In this document: positions 17,810-25,776 of the stretch, piece by piece
Position numbering within the stretch: the stretch's first letter is position 1
Layout: each line of letters starts with the position of its first letter
Assembly: GCA_012522475.1 (NCBI GenBank)
Contig: JAAYKH010000002.1
Coordinates: 1 to 64,000 of the forward strand
Source: Chloroflexota bacterium
Lineage (GTDB): Bacteria > Chloroflexota > Anaerolineae > Anaerolineales > Anaerolineaceae
Length of the DNA: 64,000 nt
Direction: 5' to 3'
The notes under the pieces: model-generated
Told to the model about the DNA's origin: nothing
The model's input: only the letters and a program-made list of their open reading frames with translations
Databases searched by the model: none
Position numbers and translations under genes: made by a program

Positions 17810-19245
17810 TACCGACCACCCTTCAATGTTGTAATGATTTGATCCATGCGCATGATGTTGGAACCTTTCACCAGAACCATGTCGTCTTTTTGTATTAGAT
17901 CCAAAACATGGCCTGCTGCTGACTTTGAATCGGGAAACAATTGCATGTTTTCTTTAGGAAACCTGTTTTCCAGGGCGGCTGACGCGATTATTTTTACGCG
18001 CTCTCCAATCAGAACCAGGTAATCTGCTGTTTTTGACGCGGTCAGACCAACAGCATAGTGATCTGAGTGTTCATACTGACCCAGCTCTAACATGTCTCCC
18101 AGGATAGCAACACGACGACCTGAAAGCTCATGCAAGAATTCCAAAGCAGCGATGGTTGATGCAGGCGATGCATTGTAGGTATCATCCAGGATCGTGGCCC
18201 CATTGGGAAGTTTGAGAGGGTGCAAGCGCAGGTCAAGACGGCTCGATGCCAGCCCAGTTGTGATCGTTTCCCAATCCAAACCTTCTGTCAGTGCTACGGC
18301 GACTGCACAAAGGATGGTATTGACTGAAAATTTTCCTAACAAGGGCGACCTGATCGAATGCTCCTCACCAAAGGCAGAGATGACACAGGAGAGCCCTTCC
18401 AAACCATGGATTTGGATATCCTTGGCCATCAGGTCACTTGGTGTTTCAATCCCGTAAGTAAATACCCGTGCCTGTGTTTGTTCAGCCATTTTCCGCACCC
18501 AGGGATCATCCATGTTGAGGATGGCAACGCCTTCCGGCGCCGCTGGCAAGGCTTCGACCAATTCGGCTTTACCCCTGGCGATAACAGCTTGCGAACCAGC
18601 TCGCTCGGCGTGGACTGTGCCGATATTGGTGACCACCCCAATTTGAGGGTGGGCAATGTCGCAGAGCAGCTGGATCTCCCCGGGAACATAAAAGCCCATC
18701 TCGAGGACTGCACGTTCATGGCGTTTGTCAAGTTCAAGCAGGGTCAGCGGTAAACCAATTTCATTGTTCCTGTTACCCGGGTTTTTAAGCACAGCATATT
18801 TTTGCGAGAGCAAAGCAGCGGTCAGTTCCTTGGTTGAGGTTTTGCCGACGCTGCCGGTGATCCCAACTGTGGGGATGGGATGCTTCTCGCGCCAATAAGC
18901 AGCGATTGTCTGCAGTGCGGTTAATGTTTGCTCCACCCGCAAGCATAGCGGTAAGGTGATTTCGTTAATCAGATCAGGTTGGAAGTGACCCTCTCGCAAG
19001 TCAATTGTGTTCAGACTTTCAGGAAGGTCTTGCTCAATCAAGGCGATATGTGCGCCATTCTTAAAGGCAGATTGAACATAAGCATGCCCATCGACATGCT
19101 CGCCGGTTAAAGCAATGAATAAGCTGCCCGAGCTTACCTGACGCGAATCAATCACCGTACTATGGATGGGGAAATCCAGTTGTGGAAAGTTCTGTCCGGT
19201 CAGGGCGTAAAGAATGTCCTTCAGGTTAATCACTGCTTGCCTCAT
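17809..19245 (-). CDS. murF: UDP-MurNAc-tripeptide--D-Ala-D-Ala ligase MurF
   Basis: MurF attaches the D-Ala-D-Ala dipeptide to the UDP-MurNAc-tripeptide. The 478-residue protein has an N-terminal UDP-binding part (STVIDSRQVSSGSLFIAL), the ATP loop GITGSVGKTSTKE, NRNNEIGLPLTLLEL typical of MurF, and ILDDTYNASPASTIAALE near the C-terminal domain. MurE would carry a DNPR-type motif, which is absent, so this is MurF and not MurE. The ATG at 19245 shares one base with the ftsI stop (TGATG). Confidence 0.95.
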   Translation of the reverse strand: MRQAVINLKDILYALTGQNFPQLDFPIHSTVIDSRQVSSGSLFIALTGEHVDGHAYVQSAFKNGAHIALIEQDLPESLNTIDLREGHFQPDLINEITLPLCLRVEQTLTALQTIAAYWREKHPIPTVGITGSVGKTSTKELTAALLSQKYAVLKNPGNRNNEIGLPLTLLELDKRHERAVLEMGFYVPGEIQLLCDIAHPQIGVVTNIGTVHAERAGSQAVIARGKAELVEALPAAPEGVAILNMDDPWVRKMAEQTQARVFTYGIETPSDLMAKDIQIHGLEGLSCVISAFGEEHSIRSPLLGKFSVNTILCAVAVALTEGLDWETITTGLASSRLDLRLHPLKLPNGATILDDTYNASPASTIAALEFLHELSGRRVAILGDMLELGQYEHSDHYAVGLTASKTADYLVLIGERVKIIASAALENRFPKENMQLFPDSKSAAGHVLDLIQKDDMVLVKGSNIMRMDQIITTLKGGR

Positions 19246-21029
19246 CAATCACTTGCCAATTGCCACCGGAGATCATCCGGAGGGATGCGCATTAACACCA
19301 CCAATTGCTCGACCACGTCTTTAAAAACAGGTGAAGCTACCTCTGATCCCCATTGAGAGATGGTGGGTTTTTCAATCCAGATATAGACAAGGAATTGCGG
19401 ATCATCAGCGGGCCCCCAACCGACAAAAGAAGCGTTGGTCAGGCTGCTGGTATAGCCCAATTCTGTCGGGATTTCCCCGGTGCCTGTCTTTCCGGCGACG
19501 CGGTAACCATCCACTAAGGCGTTGGAGGATTCTTCTTCCAGGGAAATGGCGAGCATTTCTGTCACGTCCCGGGCTGTTTGTGCAGAAACAGGCGAGTTGA
19601 TTAACTGGGGCGAGACATTGTATTGCTGCCCTTTGTCGATGACACTACGGACAACATGAGGGGCCATCATGCGGCCATCATTGGCTAAAGCTGATATCGC
19701 TGAGACCATTTGAATTGGGGTGATGGCAATGCCCTGGCCGAATGAATTCGTGGCTAAATCCATGCTCGCCCACTCGTTGCTATCAGGTAAGCGGAGAGGA
19801 AAACTGGCTTCATTAGCCAGGTCAATGCCGGTATTTCTACCAAAGCCAAACGCCTGTAAATAATCGTAAAATAATTCCTCTCCCAGTAAGTCGATGGCGA
19901 TATATACCAAGCAAACATTTAGAGAATGGCGCATGCAACCGGTCATGTCCTGAAGCCCCCAGGCGCCATAATTCCAGTTATAAATTGGCCAGGTGGTGGA
20001 GACCCAATAGACACCGGAGGTGTCGTTGTAGGTGGTGTTTAGATCTGCTTTACCGCTGTCGAGGGCGGCAGCCATCGTGATCACCTTGAAAACAGAACCC
20101 GGCTCATAGGCGGTTCCCACAGCCCGGTTAAATGGGGTGATGCCGGGGAAAATTTCATGATACGTCCAGTATTCGTTGGGGTTAAAGAATGGCGTACTGG
20201 CCATTCCCAAGACCTCTCCCGTTTTGGGGTCTGCAACGATAATGGTACCGCCTTCGCCCCCAGACCAATCGAGGGCTTCTTGCAAAGTATCCTCGAGCAT
20301 TTTCTGGATTTCACGGTCAATTGTTAAAACCAGGCTGGCGCCCGGATCGATGTCGGGAAGCGCTTCTACCAAATAGGGGTCATTGGGCAAGAAAAAGGTA
20401 CGAGGCTTGCCCGTTAACAAACGGTTATAAGCGCCTTCCACGCCGTAAGCCCCCTGTGCATTTTCGCGCGTAAAGTAAGTATAAAAGCCCAACACATTGC
20501 CAGCTAAAGTTCCCTCGGGGTAGGTGCGTTGATACATCGGCGTCCACACCAGGCCGGATAAGCTGGGTTTGAGTGACTTTTCTGCTTTTCGCCGTTCAGC
20601 ATAATTTGTTTTTAGGCGTTCAAGTTCTTCAATTTTGTCTTTGCTTACAAAACTGGAAATGACAAAATATCTGCTTTCCTCGGGTTTCTTTTCTGTGCTG
20701 GCCTGGCCAAACACCTGGAGATAATCCACGCCATCTAAAAGTGATGAGGCAGCAAAGGCAATGCTCTCCGGGTCGATGACGTCCCCCAATTCAATGCCGA
20801 CTTCGTACGCGATCTGATTGGTGGCCAGGATATTGCCCTTGCGGTCGTAAATGGTGCCGCGTGGGGGATAAATCGTCTTTCTTTGGCCGCGATAACTTTC
20901 AGATTTTGCAATCAAATCCTGTGCAAAAGAGGTGTGATTGATACGGACCTTTTGAACAATCGTCGCCAAACCAAGGATGGCAAACACCAGGACGATCAAT
21001 AAATAGCGGCGGTAAAATGGCGGTTTCAT
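19245..21029 (-). CDS. ftsI: Penicillin-binding protein, FtsI/PBP2 type transpeptidase
   Basis: This class B PBP cross-links septal peptidoglycan. The 594-residue protein has a short cytoplasmic N-terminus, one membrane segment (about residues 8-25), a dimerisation domain starting with YPPRGTIYDRKGNILATN, and a transpeptidase domain with SVFK (catalytic Ser312, Lys315), SLN (369-371) and KTG (514-516). It lies between ftsL and murF, the usual place of ftsI. There are no PASTA repeats. It overlaps ftsL by 4 bases. Confidence 0.95.
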   Translation of the reverse strand: MKPPFYRRYLLIVLVFAILGLATIVQKVRINHTSFAQDLIAKSESYRGQRKTIYPPRGTIYDRKGNILATNQIAYEVGIELGDVIDPESIAFAASSLLDGVDYLQVFGQASTEKKPEESRYFVISSFVSKDKIEELERLKTNYAERRKAEKSLKPSLSGLVWTPMYQRTYPEGTLAGNVLGFYTYFTRENAQGAYGVEGAYNRLLTGKPRTFFLPNDPYLVEALPDIDPGASLVLTIDREIQKMLEDTLQEALDWSGGEGGTIIVADPKTGEVLGMASTPFFNPNEYWTYHEIFPGITPFNRAVGTAYEPGSVFKVITMAAALDSGKADLNTTYNDTSGVYWVSTTWPIYNWNYGAWGLQDMTGCMRHSLNVCLVYIAIDLLGEELFYDYLQAFGFGRNTGIDLANEASFPLRLPDSNEWASMDLATNSFGQGIAITPIQMVSAISALANDGRMMAPHVVRSVIDKGQQYNVSPQLINSPVSAQTARDVTEMLAISLEEESSNALVDGYRVAGKTGTGEIPTELGYTSSLTNASFVGWGPADDPQFLVYIWIEKPTISQWGSEVASPVFKDVVEQLVVLMRIPPDDLRWQLASD

Positions 21030-21511
21030 GGCAACAATTCTCCCTCAGCTTGAATTTCATCGGAGGGCGACTGCCAAATGTTTTGGACCAGCCACTGCCA
21101 GAGCGAGGTTTTATACGAAGATAAAATTGTGGGTGTTTCCGAGACCGTATTGACCCTGGGCGGTGCAAGCACGACATTAGCAAGGGGATTGTAGCCTGAA
21201 ATTTCCAGATACACAGCATCATAAGGGTTTAATGGAACATAACCCATGGCCTCTGCTTTGGACTTCATGACCTCAACAGATTTTTCTTTTGCTAGCAGAG
21301 AGGTGAGCTCGGCGATTTCATTGTTGATCACGTCGATTTCATACTCGAGGAATTGTATTCTTCGCCCCGAGGTAGCGGCTTGAGCACTGATATTTAGATA
21401 AACGCCGGTGATCGATGCGATTAATACCAACCCAAGCAGAAATAAGCCAACCCATTGAATCTGGGTTCGCCAAGGGGCTTGTTGATAGGCTTGTAATATG
21501 CGGTTTTTCAT
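21026..21511 (-). CDS. ftsL: FtsL-like division protein
   Basis: The 161-residue bitopic protein has a short cytoplasmic N-terminus, a membrane segment at about residues 18-40 (WVGLFLLGLVLIASITGVYL) and a coiled-coil stretch (about 45-80, RRIQFLEYEIDVINNEIAEL and on). A Pro-rich C-terminal part of about 60 residues follows. This topology and its place between rsmH and ftsI match FtsL, which scaffolds FtsW and FtsI. Sequence conservation in this family is low, so position carries much of the weight. The start is ATG at 21511 with SD AAGG; a longer frame to 21571 would overlap rsmH. Confidence 0.75.
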   Translation of the reverse strand: MKNRILQAYQQAPWRTQIQWVGLFLLGLVLIASITGVYLNISAQAATSGRRIQFLEYEIDVINNEIAELTSLLAKEKSVEVMKSKAEAMGYVPLNPYDAVYLEISGYNPLANVVLAPPRVNTVSETPTILSSYKTSLWQWLVQNIWQSPSDEIQAEGELLP

Positions 21512-21530
21512 GTCATTTACCTTGCAATTA

Positions 21531-22508
21531 TCATGCCTTTTTAAGCTTTTCGGCAACTCGTAAGCGGGCACTGCGCGCGCGTGGGTTGCCCGCGACTTCC
21601 TGGGCGTCTGGCCGGATGGGTTTCCTGGTCAGAACTTTAATAGTAGCAACATGTCCGCAGGTGCATACGAGTTGTTCAGGTGGACAGATGCAATCGCTGC
21701 TTTCTACTTTAAAAAACTGTTTTACAATCCGATCTTCCAGGGAATGAAAACTGATTACAGCGATTCTGCCACCGGGAGCCAGAATGCTCACCAGGCTGGG
21801 CAGAGCCTGGGCGAGATTCTCCAACTCGCGGTTGGTCGCGATCCGTAAAGCCTGGAAGGTGCGGGTGGCAGGGTGAAGATTTTTCTCATAACCCGGCACC
21901 GCCGTTTTAATCAAAGTCGCTAGGGCAAGGGTGGTATGAATCGGTCGAGCTTTGATGATGGCACGGGCAATGCGGGTGGCAAAACGTTCTTCGCCATAAT
22001 CTCGCAGGATTTTCGTGAGCGCTTCCTGGCTGAGGATGTTGATCAACTCTGCTGCCGTTATGCTTTCACTCTGATCAAAGCGCATATCCAAAGGGCCATC
22101 CTCTTGAAAGGAGAAGCCCCGACCTGCCTGATCTATTTGCATGGAAGATACGCCTAAATCCAACAGGATGCCATCCAAATGCGCCCAACCCAGGCTGCTT
22201 ACAATCTGGGCCGCCAGATGATAACTGGCTTGTTGCAAGATTGTTCGGCCCCTAAATGCGAAAAGACGCTGGCGAGCCATTGCCAGCGCCTCGAGGTCAA
22301 GGTCAAGACCGAGCAGCCTGCCTCTGGGCGCAGAAGCCTGTAGGATACCCATAGCATGCCCGCCAGCGCCAAGCGTGCCGTCTAGATAAACGCCGCTACT
22401 GACCGGTGCCAAAGCTTCCAGGACTTGATGGTAAAGTACTGGTTGATGGGGAAAACGATCACCGGGGCTATCGGAGAGGGTGCCCCCACCAATGTTTGAA
22501 CCGTTCAT
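21531..22508 (-). CDS. rsmH: 16S rRNA (cytosine-1402-N4)-methyltransferase RsmH
   Basis: RsmH (MraW) methylates C1402 in the decoding site of 16S rRNA using SAM. The 325-residue protein shows HQPVLYHQVLEAL, the SAM motif YLDGTLGAGGHAMGIL, the segment LDGILLDLGVSSMQID, and late motifs FQALRIATNRELENL and GGRIAVISFHSLEDRIVK. All are standard RsmH motifs. The start overlaps the mraZ stop by 4 bases (ATGA). Confidence 0.97.
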   Translation of the reverse strand: MNGSNIGGGTLSDSPGDRFPHQPVLYHQVLEALAPVSSGVYLDGTLGAGGHAMGILQASAPRGRLLGLDLDLEALAMARQRLFAFRGRTILQQASYHLAAQIVSSLGWAHLDGILLDLGVSSMQIDQAGRGFSFQEDGPLDMRFDQSESITAAELINILSQEALTKILRDYGEERFATRIARAIIKARPIHTTLALATLIKTAVPGYEKNLHPATRTFQALRIATNRELENLAQALPSLVSILAPGGRIAVISFHSLEDRIVKQFFKVESSDCICPPEQLVCTCGHVATIKVLTRKPIRPDAQEVAGNPRARSARLRVAEKLKKA

Positions 22509-22945
22509 AGTAGGGTTGTTAAATCCAGGGCGCTAAAGCGCTGTTCGTTCGCTTCGACATCATTAAGTGAAACTTGCTGGGATTGCCAGCGCTCCGGTGT
22601 CCAGAACTCGAAGTATTCACCCATTCCGACCAGCAACGCAATTGTTTCGAGGTTTGCAGTCTCTCGAAGAAAAGCAGGGAGCAGGATGCGACCGGAATTG
22701 TCGAATGTGATCTGCTTTGCGTTGGAGAAAAGCAGTCTGCGCAGCAAACGGCTGTTCGACGATAAAAAACTGATCGACCGAACCTGGTCGGACAATTTCT
22801 CGAACAGCGGTGTGGGAAAGGCCTGCAGGTTGCCATCGAAGCCCTGTGTGACGTAAACAGAATCGCCCAAGACCTCACGGTATTCCGAGGGGATGGTGAT
22901 CCGCCCTTTTTCATCGATGGTATGTTCGTACCGGCCTAGGAACAT
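22505..22945 (-). CDS. mraZ: Transcriptional regulator MraZ
   Basis: MraZ is a double-barrel AbrB-fold regulator of the dcw operon. The 146-residue protein starts MFLGRYEHTIDEKGRITIPS, with the two DxKGR/DxSGR half-motifs (the second is ITFDNSGRILLPAFLRE). The start is ATG at 22945 with SD AGGAG; the frame continues upstream to 23005 but would take in the operator region. It is the first gene of the 17-kb operon and is expected to repress it through the repeats at 22992-23025. Confidence 0.97.
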   Translation of the reverse strand: MFLGRYEHTIDEKGRITIPSEYREVLGDSVYVTQGFDGNLQAFPTPLFEKLSDQVRSISFLSSNSRLLRRLLFSNAKQITFDNSGRILLPAFLRETANLETIALLVGMGEYFEFWTPERWQSQQVSLNDVEANEQRFSALDLTTLL

Positions 22946-22991
22946 TACGCACTTACTCCTGGTACCCATGTTGCGCTGAGAAACTAGCGCT

Positions 22992-23025
22992 CCACTTCGT
23001 CCCACATTTCTCCACTTTTAACCAC
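22992..23025 (-). promoter_or_regulatory. MraZ operator: four 10-bp-spaced GTGG repeats
   Basis: On the minus strand GTGG occurs four times with an exact 10-bp period (CCAC on the plus strand at 22992, 23002, 23012 and 23022), each preceded by A or T. MraZ is known to bind short G-rich direct repeats separated by about 5 bases, upstream of its own gene. The array lies directly downstream of the -10 box, so binding would block transcription of the whole operon. Confidence 0.8.
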
Positions 23026-23035
23026 TAGTGGTAAC

Positions 23036-23064
23036 AGTATAATAGAGATATATAATTAAATCAA
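23036..23064 (-). promoter_or_regulatory. dcw operon promoter
   Basis: On the minus strand TTGATT (23064-23059), a 17-base spacer and TATACT (23041-23036) form a good sigmaA promoter. The expected start point is about 23029, immediately before the MraZ repeats, leaving a leader of about 85 bases to mraZ. Confidence 0.75.
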
Positions 23065-23350
23065 GAGGGAAAAGGTGGGAATTTGCTATTCGTTTGTGGC
23101 TTTAATGTTCGTTGGAGAATTGAAAAACCCAGAAAATTGGTTGCGAGAAGTGCGTGTTATTTATTCCACCGATGCATTATACCTTAATGAGTACATCGTT
23201 TGGGTTAAATGCAGCCTTGTTGTCTCTGCTGGATTCTGCCCCATCTGAGTTTGGGCGATTAGAGGTTTTGTCTTCCCCAATAGTTTTAATGCCTACAGAC
23301 CGGTTTGCCTTTGAAGTGTTGATTACGACCAAACACTGCTCTATAAAATA

Positions 23351-23384
23351 TACTATTGACAATAGTAGAATACTATGCTATAAT
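23351..23384 (+). promoter_or_regulatory. padR promoter with palindromic operator
   Basis: TTGACA (23356-23361), a 17-base spacer and TATAAT (23379-23384) match the sigmaA consensus perfectly. A perfect 17-base palindrome, TACTATTG-A-CAATAGTA (23351-23367), covers the -35 box. This arrangement suggests autorepression by the downstream PadR protein. The promoter lies inside the upstream extension of the padR frame, which supports the start at 23418. Confidence 0.75.
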
Positions 23385-23417
23385 ACTTACCATCTTGCAA
23401 AAAAGATTGGAGTTGAT

Positions 23418-23795
23418 ATGCCAAGGCATAAACGTGGATGGGCCATTAAAGATGGCCAACAGCGTAAAAGGCGACGGACGCCCCTGACAGTTGCGTTGAT
23501 CGAACCAGCATTATTGCTCTTGATTAACGAAAAGGCGCGCCATGGCTATGCTTTAGTTTCAGCGCTGAAAGATTTGGGGATTACCCCCATTCATCCGTCA
23601 ATTGTTTACCGGACATTAAGGCAAATGGAGTCTTTGGGCTGGATTACAGCTGAATGGGACATGGATAACAAGCAGGGCCCGCCACGGAAAATATTTAGCC
23701 TGTGCGATCAAGGCAGGGCAGCATACCAAACTTGGCAAGAAGAATTGTTAAAAGCCCAAAACAGCATCGACCATATGTTGGAGCGGATGAGCTGA
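23418..23795 (+). CDS. PadR-family transcriptional regulator
   Basis: The 125-residue protein has a basic N-terminus (MPRHKRGWAIKDGQQRKRR), then a PadR winged-helix domain (about residues 25-105) with the family pattern EKARHGYALVSAL...ALKDLG, PSIVYRTLRQMESLGWI and GPPRKIFSLCDQGR. A short C-terminal helix probably dimerises. The start is ATG at 23418 with SD GGAG; an 88-codon upstream extension is open but contains the promoter. PadR proteins usually repress themselves and a neighbouring gene in response to small molecules. The ligand here is unknown. The next gene (Arg-rich small protein) may be its target. Confidence 0.88.
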   Translation: MPRHKRGWAIKDGQQRKRRRTPLTVALIEPALLLLINEKARHGYALVSALKDLGITPIHPSIVYRTLRQMESLGWITAEWDMDNKQGPPRKIFSLCDQGRAAYQTWQEELLKAQNSIDHMLERMS

Positions 23796-23893
23796 GGCGG
23801 CGAAGAAAGGAGGTACGTTGATAGATAAGGAAAGATCGCACCCCAGGGTGAGGATCTACAGGATGGCAAAGCTATGGAAAGGATTGGTTATTT

Positions 23894-24304
23894 ATGGAAA
23901 ATAGGAGAACAGAAGCTATGGAAAACAGATATAAATGGAATCGCAATAGAGGTTATGTGCCTCATTATTCGCGAGGTGGTCGTTTCAGCAGACGCCAGGA
24001 CTTGAAAAGGACTGAAAGCCTTTACTCGGACGCTTATCGTGTGAACAGGTGTGATCGTCAGCCCCGACGGTATGACCATTTTCCGCACGAACATTGGTTG
24101 GTAAAACACAGCCATGGGCCATACTTGCACCGAAACAAAGCCAGTGGCGCCCGATTGGGGCATTCTATCTGGCAGGAGAAACGGCAATTAGAACGTCGGA
24201 TTCACTTTTTGCAACGAAAGTTGCGACGGGTAAATCGTCAATTAAGTGGTCGGACCGCCCATTCTTATACTCGAAGGGGAACTGGGTATCGAAAGGGCCT
24301 GTAA
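23894..24304 (+). CDS. Small Arg/His/Tyr-rich protein of unknown function
   Basis: A 136-residue frame with an extreme composition: about 28 arginines, many Tyr, His and Gly, and few hydrophobic residues. Residues about 90-120 (WQEKRQLERRIHFLQRKLRR) could form a basic coiled coil. No enzyme motif is visible. It follows padR by 98 bases on the same strand, so it may be co-transcribed and PadR-controlled. Two starts are equally supported by SD sequences: 23894 and 23918. PadR genes in anaerobes often sit next to short, Gly/Arg-rich proteins with a C-terminal helix (DUF5320-like). Membership here is a guess. Confidence 0.55.
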   Translation: MENRRTEAMENRYKWNRNRGYVPHYSRGGRFSRRQDLKRTESLYSDAYRVNRCDRQPRRYDHFPHEHWLVKHSHGPYLHRNKASGARLGHSIWQEKRQLERRIHFLQRKLRRVNRQLSGRTAHSYTRRGTGYRKGL

Positions 24305-24435
24305 TGGTTTTACCTTGAGGGGTAATTATAAAAGAGCGGCGGTAGTAAAGAGACCGGCTCATAAACTAACACATAAAAAGTAAGTGTAAAGACGGGTTTC
24401 AACAAATATTCTCATCTGAAAACTCCAGATTATTG

Positions 24436-24464
24436 TTGACATCACCCGTCTAAGTGAATATAAT
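24436..24464 (+). promoter_or_regulatory. rplU-rpmA-rpmE promoter
   Basis: TTGACA (24436-24441), a 17-base spacer and TATAAT (24459-24464) match the sigmaA consensus perfectly. This fits a highly expressed ribosomal-protein operon. The start point would be about 24471. Confidence 0.85.
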
Positions 24465-24470
24465 AACCTA

Positions 24471-24582
24471 AGCTTGCCCCGGCAGGACGTCCATGCTGGG
24501 GTAAAATCTTGTAACCCCAACTTTCCCGGTCGCTGGCGGTAGCACGCGAGTGAGACTGGCTAAGTGAAGATTGGAGTAAAAA
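24471..24582 (+). promoter_or_regulatory. Structured leader of rplU (L21 leader-like)
   Basis: The 110-base leader can fold in two mutually exclusive ways: CCCC (24477-24480) with GGGG (24498-24501), extended by GCA/TGC, or GGGGT (24498-24502) with ACCCC (24514-24518). A further imperfect stem spans about 24526-24560. Leaders of L21 operons in other bacteria bind a ribosomal protein for feedback control; whether this one belongs to that class is inference from position and structure. Confidence 0.45.
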
Positions 24583-24900
24583 ATGAAATTTGTAATTGTC
24601 GAACAGGGCGGCAAGCAATTCCGTGCTGTTGAAGGCAAAACGATTGAAGTTGATCGACTGCCAAGTGAGGTGGGAGAAACTGTGGTCTTGGATGAGGTGC
24701 TTCTTTCAGTCAATGACGACAAAGTCACCATCGGGACGCCATTAATCAAGGGCGCAAAGGTCAAAACAAAGGTGCTCGATCACTTCAAGGGCCGTAAGAT
24801 TTTGGTATTTAAATACCGTCCGAGTCAGCGGTATCGTGTAAGATCTGGTCACCGGCAGCAATACACACGTTTGCTGGTTGAATCGATTGAAATGGAGTAA
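24583..24900 (+). CDS. rplU: 50S ribosomal protein L21
   Basis: L21 binds 23S rRNA in the large subunit. The 105-residue length is typical. It begins [19 protein letters not shown] and ends with the basic [20 protein letters not shown] segment typical of L21. It is first in a tight operon with rpmA (5 bases apart), the conserved rplU-rpmA arrangement. Confidence 0.97.
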   Translation: MKFVIVEQGGKQFRAVEGKTIEVDRLPSEVGETVVLDEVLLSVNDDKVTIGTPLIKGAKVKTKVLDHFKGRKILVFKYRPSQRYRVRSGHRQQYTRLLVESIEME

Positions 24901-24905
24901 GAACT

Positions 24906-25172
24906 ATGGCACACAAAAAAGGTGGCGGCTCATCGCGTAACGGTCGAGATAGCAAAGCGAAGCGATTGGGTATTAAAAAATTCGGCGGAGAATATGTTCT
25001 CAGTGGGAACATCCTGGTGCGCCAGCGGGGGACCAAGGTTCACCCCGGCTGGAATGTCGGTATGGGCAAAGATCACACCCTGTTTGCGACCATAAACGGC
25101 CTTGTCCATTATGAGACAATGACGGGTGGACGCAAAAAAGTGCATGTCGTTACCATTCCAGAGGAAGAATAG
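24906..25172 (+). CDS. rpmA: 50S ribosomal protein L27
   Basis: L27 contributes its N-terminus to the peptidyl-transferase centre. The 88-residue protein starts [20 protein letters not shown], the typical uncleaved N-terminus (no Firmicutes-type leader to be removed), and continues with [28 protein letters not shown]. Members normally lie directly after rplU. Confidence 0.97.
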   Translation: MAHKKGGGSSRNGRDSKAKRLGIKKFGGEYVLSGNILVRQRGTKVHPGWNVGMGKDHTLFATINGLVHYETMTGGRKKVHVVTIPEEE

Positions 25173-25208
25173 CGTAAGTTTTATATTGAAAGGATCGTGA
25201 CTGACGTC

Positions 25209-25688
25209 ATGAAAAAAGAAATTCATCCCCAATACTATCCTGAGGCAACCGTGATTTGTGGTTCCTGCGGGGCGACCTGGAAAACAGGTTCAACGCAACC
25301 CGAGATCCGCACAGAAGTCTGTTCAAACTGTCATCCCTTTTATACCGGTCAGCAACAAAGAATTTTAGACCGTGAGGGGCAGGTCGATCGTTTTTACAAG
25401 CGGCTTCAGGTCCGGCAAGACTATATTGACGAACAACTGGTAAAATCGGAAAGCAAGGTATCTCCCAATCGTCCTGTGGCCGACTTGAACCTGGGAACCC
25501 GGGTTGAAAATGTGCTGAAAGAAGCTGGTTTGACCACAATTGGCGAAATTCTCGTTCGCCTCGAAGGCGGTGAACAGGCCCTGCTGGAAATCAGTGGATT
25601 TGGTCGAAAATCGCTAATTGATCTGAAGAAAACCCTGCGACAAATGGGCTATCAACTTCCAGAAGCGGCCGAAGAAATAACCGTTTGA
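25209..25688 (+). CDS. rpmE: Ribosomal protein L31 fused to an RNA polymerase alpha-CTD-like domain
   Basis: Residues 1 to about 72 are zinc-type L31: MKKEIHP start, zinc cysteines at 17, 20, 38 and 41, CHPFYTGQQ, and VDRFYKRL. Normal L31 is about 70 residues and ends there. This protein continues through a linker (73-90) into a helix-hairpin-helix domain (91-150) that aligns with the C-terminal domain of RpoA. The equivalents of E. coli alpha R265, N268, G296, K298 and S299, which contact DNA, are present here as R98, N101, G132, K134 and S135. The start is the ATG at 25209, by family length; a GTG four codons upstream (25197) is also possible. It follows rpmA on the same transcript and ends before a strong terminator. 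Confidence 0.88.
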   Translation: MKKEIHPQYYPEATVICGSCGATWKTGSTQPEIRTEVCSNCHPFYTGQQQRILDREGQVDRFYKRLQVRQDYIDEQLVKSESKVSPNRPVADLNLGTRVENVLKEAGLTTIGEILVRLEGGEQALLEISGFGRKSLIDLKKTLRQMGYQLPEAAEEITV

Positions 25689-25718
25689 TCATTTTAAAAC
25701 TAGAAAATCCGGTAAACT

Positions 25719-25760
25719 TAACAGGCAGGTGAACACTTCATCTGCCTGTTATTTTTTTAT
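25719..25760 (+). terminator. Terminator after rpmE
   Basis: Stem AACAGGCAG / CTGCCTGTT (25720-25728 with 25742-25750), loop of 13 bases, followed by ATTTTTTTATTTT. This is a standard intrinsic terminator closing the rplU-rpmA-rpmE operon. Confidence 0.85.
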
Positions 25761-25776
25761 TTTCAGGAGACCTTTT

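Noticed and set aside
23154-23417. 88-codon N-terminal extension of the PadR frame
   Set aside because: A perfect consensus promoter and palindrome lie inside it, and the PadR fold starts after 23418, where a good SD is present.
23894-24304. Treating the Arg-rich frame as noise or an antisense shadow
   Set aside because: It has SD sequences, lies in an otherwise empty gap and follows padR on the same strand, so it was kept with moderate confidence.
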